A DNA stretch of 64,000 nucleotides. Origin: Heterotrichella gracilis. Its lineage: Eukaryota > Sar > Xanthophyceae > Tribonematales > Xanthonemataceae. The position numbers and the translations under genes were made by a program. Location of the stretch: contig JAULBX010016304.1 in NCBI GenBank assembly GCA_032358255.1, positions 27,237-91,236 on the forward strand. The letters run 5' to 3'. Below, one piece after another: positions 61,081 to 64,000 of the stretch. Position 1 is the stretch's first letter. Every line of letters starts with the position of its first letter. The notes under the pieces are model-generated. The model did no database searches, was not told the origin of the DNA, and saw nothing but the letters and a program-made list of their open reading frames with translations.

Positions 61081-61085
61081 TGTAA
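61081..61085 (+). terminator. TGTAA poly(A) signal of the UTR5-like gene
   Basis: TGTAA is the usual poly(A) signal of chlorophyte algae. It stands 59 nt after the stop codon, within the normal range. Confidence 0.5.
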
Positions 61086-62167
61086 CCAGGAGTTCAGATA
61101 ACCAAAAGGGTGGGGGTTTGAGTGGCGGGCGCTCTCTTATGAGAAGGGAGAAGTAGCACCGGAAGTTGTCAGTTCGCGGCATTTGTTGCCATGCACACAC
61201 TCTTAGACAGCCCCAACGTGGCAGCGTCGCTTTATGCTCAAGTGGAGGCGTGACACGATCATCCAATGCAGCTTTTCTGCAGCTTCTCCCAGCCATCCAG
61301 CCCATTTCATCAGTCACCAAGCACCAGTAGCGGCGACAATTTGTCAAGCAAGTGCACCCACAACCTGGGCAAATTGCTTTGCCATTCCCAATCCCCCTCA
61401 GAAGTTGTGTTGCGACCCTGCAGATAGTGTTGTACCCGAGAGCGGTGCCATTTTGCTAGACCCAGTTTGTTAGGCACCTGCTTTATTCTGACATGTTTTG
61501 TCCTCGTGACCTCTTAAGTGCTCGTGGTCCTGTGTTAGCTGGCAGTTGACCAAATCTGCTTTTAGGCAGGATGTACATTTATGTTCTGGAAGTATGTTCC
61601 CCTGGCACTGCCACTACTATTACAGTACTAGGCATTCCCAGCCGCCATTGGCTTATTGCCTTGAGTGCTCCTGAAGGGCACACATTTGGGGCGCATTCAA
61701 TTGCGCTGGCACACTAGTAGATATTCATCTGCCCCTGATTGTCTTGAGTTGGTAATTCTTATTCCCCTTACCAGTGACATATGATGTGGTGTTGTTGGAA
61801 GAAATAGGTTTAAATCGTGGCAGCAGTGGGGATGCGGCGATTGCAAGACTTATTCTCTCAACAGCTCCTTTGTACTCAGCGTTTTTTTGGCTGGCAACCT
61901 GGGTGCAGTTTTGCCTAGCTGGAACTCCCAGTGAGATCATTCTTTTTTATATTTTAATGCAGGGCCTCCGAACTCAAACGTGGGAAGGCTGTCGGGGTCC
62001 TAGGTACGCTACGACAAAACTTTGGCAAGTTCTACCAAATATGAGTGCGCTTGCATGCTATGGCACAAATATATATGTATGCATAACATATGGGCGAGGT
62101 TTAAAATGCTTCAGCCAGCCTTGAATAAACACGCTGAGACTTGGCTTTCTGCGTAACGCGCTGCATA

Positions 62168-62461
62168 TGGGATCGCGGTTAAGGCAGATGGGATCGCGTT
62201 ACGCAGATGGGATCGCGGTTCGACAAGGGTTTTTTTCGCAGCCGCCTCCAGGTTTGATCTAGCCACCGGTGGGCGCCGCAGGCGCCCACCAGCGGCACCC
62301 AGCTTTACAGCACACCAGTGGGGCATCCTATGGCGCCCACTCAAAGCTGGGTTGCCTGCATGCAAGCATGCGCTTTTCTGGTGCGTCGGATACATGGTGT
62401 ATCAAACACTGCCGGGCTTGCCGTTCTGCTGCAAGGCTTGAGTGTGCCTTGCAGAACGGCA
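62168..62461. repeat. Short direct repeats and two hairpins upstream of the tRNA-Pro genes
   Basis: ATGGGATCGCG occurs three times at about 62167, 62188 and 62208. A perfect 10-bp stem with a 3-nt loop lies at 62268-62290 (GGTGGGCGCC, GCA, GGCGCCCACC). A second hairpin has arms at 62419-62437 and 62446-62461 that pair except for a 2-nt bulge, with an 8-nt loop. Confidence 0.8.
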
Positions 62462-62626
62462 GCGGTTGGTTGGTTGCAAATTGCTGGATGTAACAGGTCA
62501 ACTGGCTTCAGCTTCAACCCAAGCTTAGGTCTGCGAGTCACTACAGCAGTTTTGAGGGTGTATTCGGTGGATTACCTATTTCTTATACTTCCTAGCAACA
62601 CGAAATGCTTCCTTTCCCAACGGTGA

Positions 62627-62698
62627 GGGATAATGGTCTAGTGGTATGATTCTCGCTTTGGGTGCGAGAGGTCAGGGGTTCGATTCCCCTTTGTCCCA
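62627..62698 (+). tRNA. tRNA-Pro (anticodon UGG), copy 1
   Basis: A 72-nt cloverleaf with no intron. The acceptor stem GGGATAA pairs with TTGTCCC, discriminator A. The anticodon stem CTCGC/GCGAG closes the loop TTTGGGT, giving anticodon TGG. The T arm is AGGGG-TTCGATT-CCCCT. A box and B box (GGTTCGATTCC) are intact. No T-run of four or more is seen close downstream, so the terminator is unclear. Confidence 0.95.
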
Positions 62699-62973
62699 TT
62701 CACCCAGCTGAAACCCCATCTGTTGGTGCATCCCGTTTGCATCTGCTCCCTAAGACATCATCCGTGCAGAGTCGAGTAAGCGCCACCATCCCCCGTGCCT
62801 GGGCCTCTTTCTGAACTACTAACAACTGTTGACATCACACTTACCGTGGAGCACGGTGCAGGCGAAAGCGATTTCGTGTGCAATCAACCTCCTTGCTTTT
62901 CCTCGAAGGTTAAGCCCATGGGCGCCCATTTCGGGTGTGAATATAGCAGTACAAATTCTGCCAGTTTGCATCC

Positions 62974-63045
62974 GGGCTAATGGTCTAGTGGTATGATTCT
63001 CGCTTTGGGTGCGAGAGGTCAGGGGTTCGATTCCCCTTTGGCCCC
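62974..63045 (+). tRNA. tRNA-Pro (anticodon UGG), copy 2
   Basis: Also 72 nt, and identical to copy 1 except in the acceptor stem and discriminator. GGGCTAA pairs with TTGGCCC, so the change is a compensated base pair (A-U to C-G). The anticodon loop again gives TGG. A TTTTT run at 63073-63077 is a suitable RNA polymerase III terminator. Confidence 0.95.
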
Positions 63046-63160
63046 TCTGCGTTTTGCGCCTATTGAGGGTCGTTTTTGTGCATTTTTTTGCATATTTTCG
63101 TATGGTTTTGGAGCTGCAAAGGTCAAGCACATATTTTAGCCTCTTTCCCACTTCATTTAC

Positions 63161-63920
63161 AAGATTTACAAGATTTACTTGACAGTCACATTCAGGGAGC
63201 CAACCCGGGCTCGCGAGACTGTTGGGGGTGCTTGAAAAAATCACCCCGCTTACTAAATAAACTGTGAATTAATGGAGCCACATTGGCCCCACATTTACTA
63301 TTAAAAAGCTAAACAGGTTTCTTGAAATGCCATTATAGCAGCTCTGAAATGTTTCTCTAACATCGTGGTATAGTGGACATTCAAAAATAAAATGGTGTTC
63401 ATCTTCAACATGACGTTGCCCGATCGTCTCACAATATTTGCACAACCTATGTTCATAATCAACGCTTCTCCATCTACCAGTTTCAACCTCAAGATCATGG
63501 GCACCCATTCTAAACCTAGCTAACTCAAACCTATGGCTTTTGCACAAGTCCCAAGTCAAATATTCTGCCATCGACCCCCAATCACCACCGTGTATGCTAA
63601 CATATTGCATAGTTTTTCTACTCGCATTGACTGTGTTTGATCCCCAGTATGCCAGCTTCGCTATGTCCATTAGCTCCTCGATCTCTAGCGGTTCCGGGCT
63701 GGGTGTCAGGACAGGTACGTCATTACCATTCAAAATCAACCAGTTTCAGGCATAAGAAGTTGAGGGGAATTGCGGAGAAGCTGTGAGGAACCTGCTTTTT
63801 CTGGGGGACTGAGAAAGCTACTTGAAAATCGGACCACGGTGGCATCAGCATCATCCACCATTATTTCCGCCAACATCATCCCAGAGTTTTGCCGTGAAAA
63901 CCAACTATAGGAAGCTATAC
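63161..63920 (-). mobile_element. 5'-truncated non-LTR (LINE) retrotransposon copy
   Basis: The minus-strand ORF 63739-63269 (about 156 codons) resembles the zinc-finger tail found after reverse transcriptase in many LINEs: LARFRMGAHDLEVETGRWR, then RLCKYCE and VEDEHHFIFECPLYHD (a CCHC-type finger). About 30 bp after its stop comes an 80-bp 3' terminal segment that ends in short TTGTAAATC-type tandem repeats (63161-63180), as LINE tails do. There is no reverse transcriptase core, so this copy is dead or cut short at its 5' end. Confidence 0.72.
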
Positions 63921-64000
63921 AAGATTACAAGATTTTATTTGACAGTCACATTCAGGGAGCCAACCCGGGCTCACAAGACTGTTGGGGGTGCTTGAAAAAG
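63921..64000 (-). mobile_element. 3' end of a second LINE copy, cut by the window edge
   Basis: The last 80 bp repeat the 3' terminal segment of the first copy (63161-63240) with a handful of differences, again ending (minus strand) in TCTTGTAATCTTGTA. The rest of this element lies outside the window to the right. Confidence 0.7.

Larger units (their letters stand above)
61023..62626. other. 3' flank of the transporter gene with small repeats; no gene supported
   Basis: A plus-strand TGTAA at 61081-61085, 59 nt after the stop, is a good poly(A) signal. The rest has no protein-like ORF. The right part holds the short repeats and hairpins listed separately (62168-62461). Confidence 0.5.

Noticed and set aside
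1-64000. CRISPR array, prophage or bacterial operon
   Set aside because: Genes have introns and eukaryotic families; the short repeats are irregular, lack spacer structure and lie at exon borders.

Overview
The window reads as nuclear DNA of a green alga, probably a flagellated chlorophyte. Genes are split by many GT-AG introns, exons are GC-rich, and TGTAA (the chlorophyte-type poly(A) signal) follows several stop codons. Introns are littered with TTTAGGG/CCCTAAA, the plant/green-algal telomere motif. A CEP78-like LRR protein would fit a centriole-bearing cell. The species cannot be named from the sequence. I rebuilt the gene models by hand, requiring intron phases to match at each junction.

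Layout. (1) 1619-14698, minus: one open chain of 21 exons (about 1,494 aa) joining a DEDDh exonuclease domain to a complete RecG helicase. (2) 15411-19805, plus: CEP78-like LRR protein (859 aa). (3) 20464-21239 and 22226-23274, minus: two small unrecognised genes that share a duplicated TATA-containing upstream block. (4) 24718-39778, plus: phosphatidylinositol 4-kinase alpha, 30 exons, about 2,005 aa. (5) 40758-42028, minus: RNA ligase of the DRB0094 type with a probable organellar presequence. (6) 42763-52075, minus: a GRIP-domain golgin of about 1,545 aa. (7) 55131-57961, minus: a plastid-type MgtE/SLC41 magnesium channel limited to the membrane domain. (8) 58635-61022, plus: UTR5-like nucleotide-sugar transporter. 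(9) Two tRNA-Pro(UGG) genes, then tandem 3' ends of a non-LTR retrotransposon at the right edge.

These are unlinked housekeeping functions: organellar DNA and RNA maintenance, phosphoinositide and Golgi trafficking, metabolite and ion transport. No operon-like logic is expected.

The most unusual signal is genomic. At least twenty exon edges in four genes (exonuclease-RecG, PI4K-alpha, golgin, MgtE) have one to three direct partial copies in the adjoining intron or 3' UTR. Each copy spans the splice site and often lies next to a telomere-like tract. Ages range from near-identical to barely recognisable, and several copies keep a usable splice site. The exonuclease-RecG fusion is the most unusual protein.
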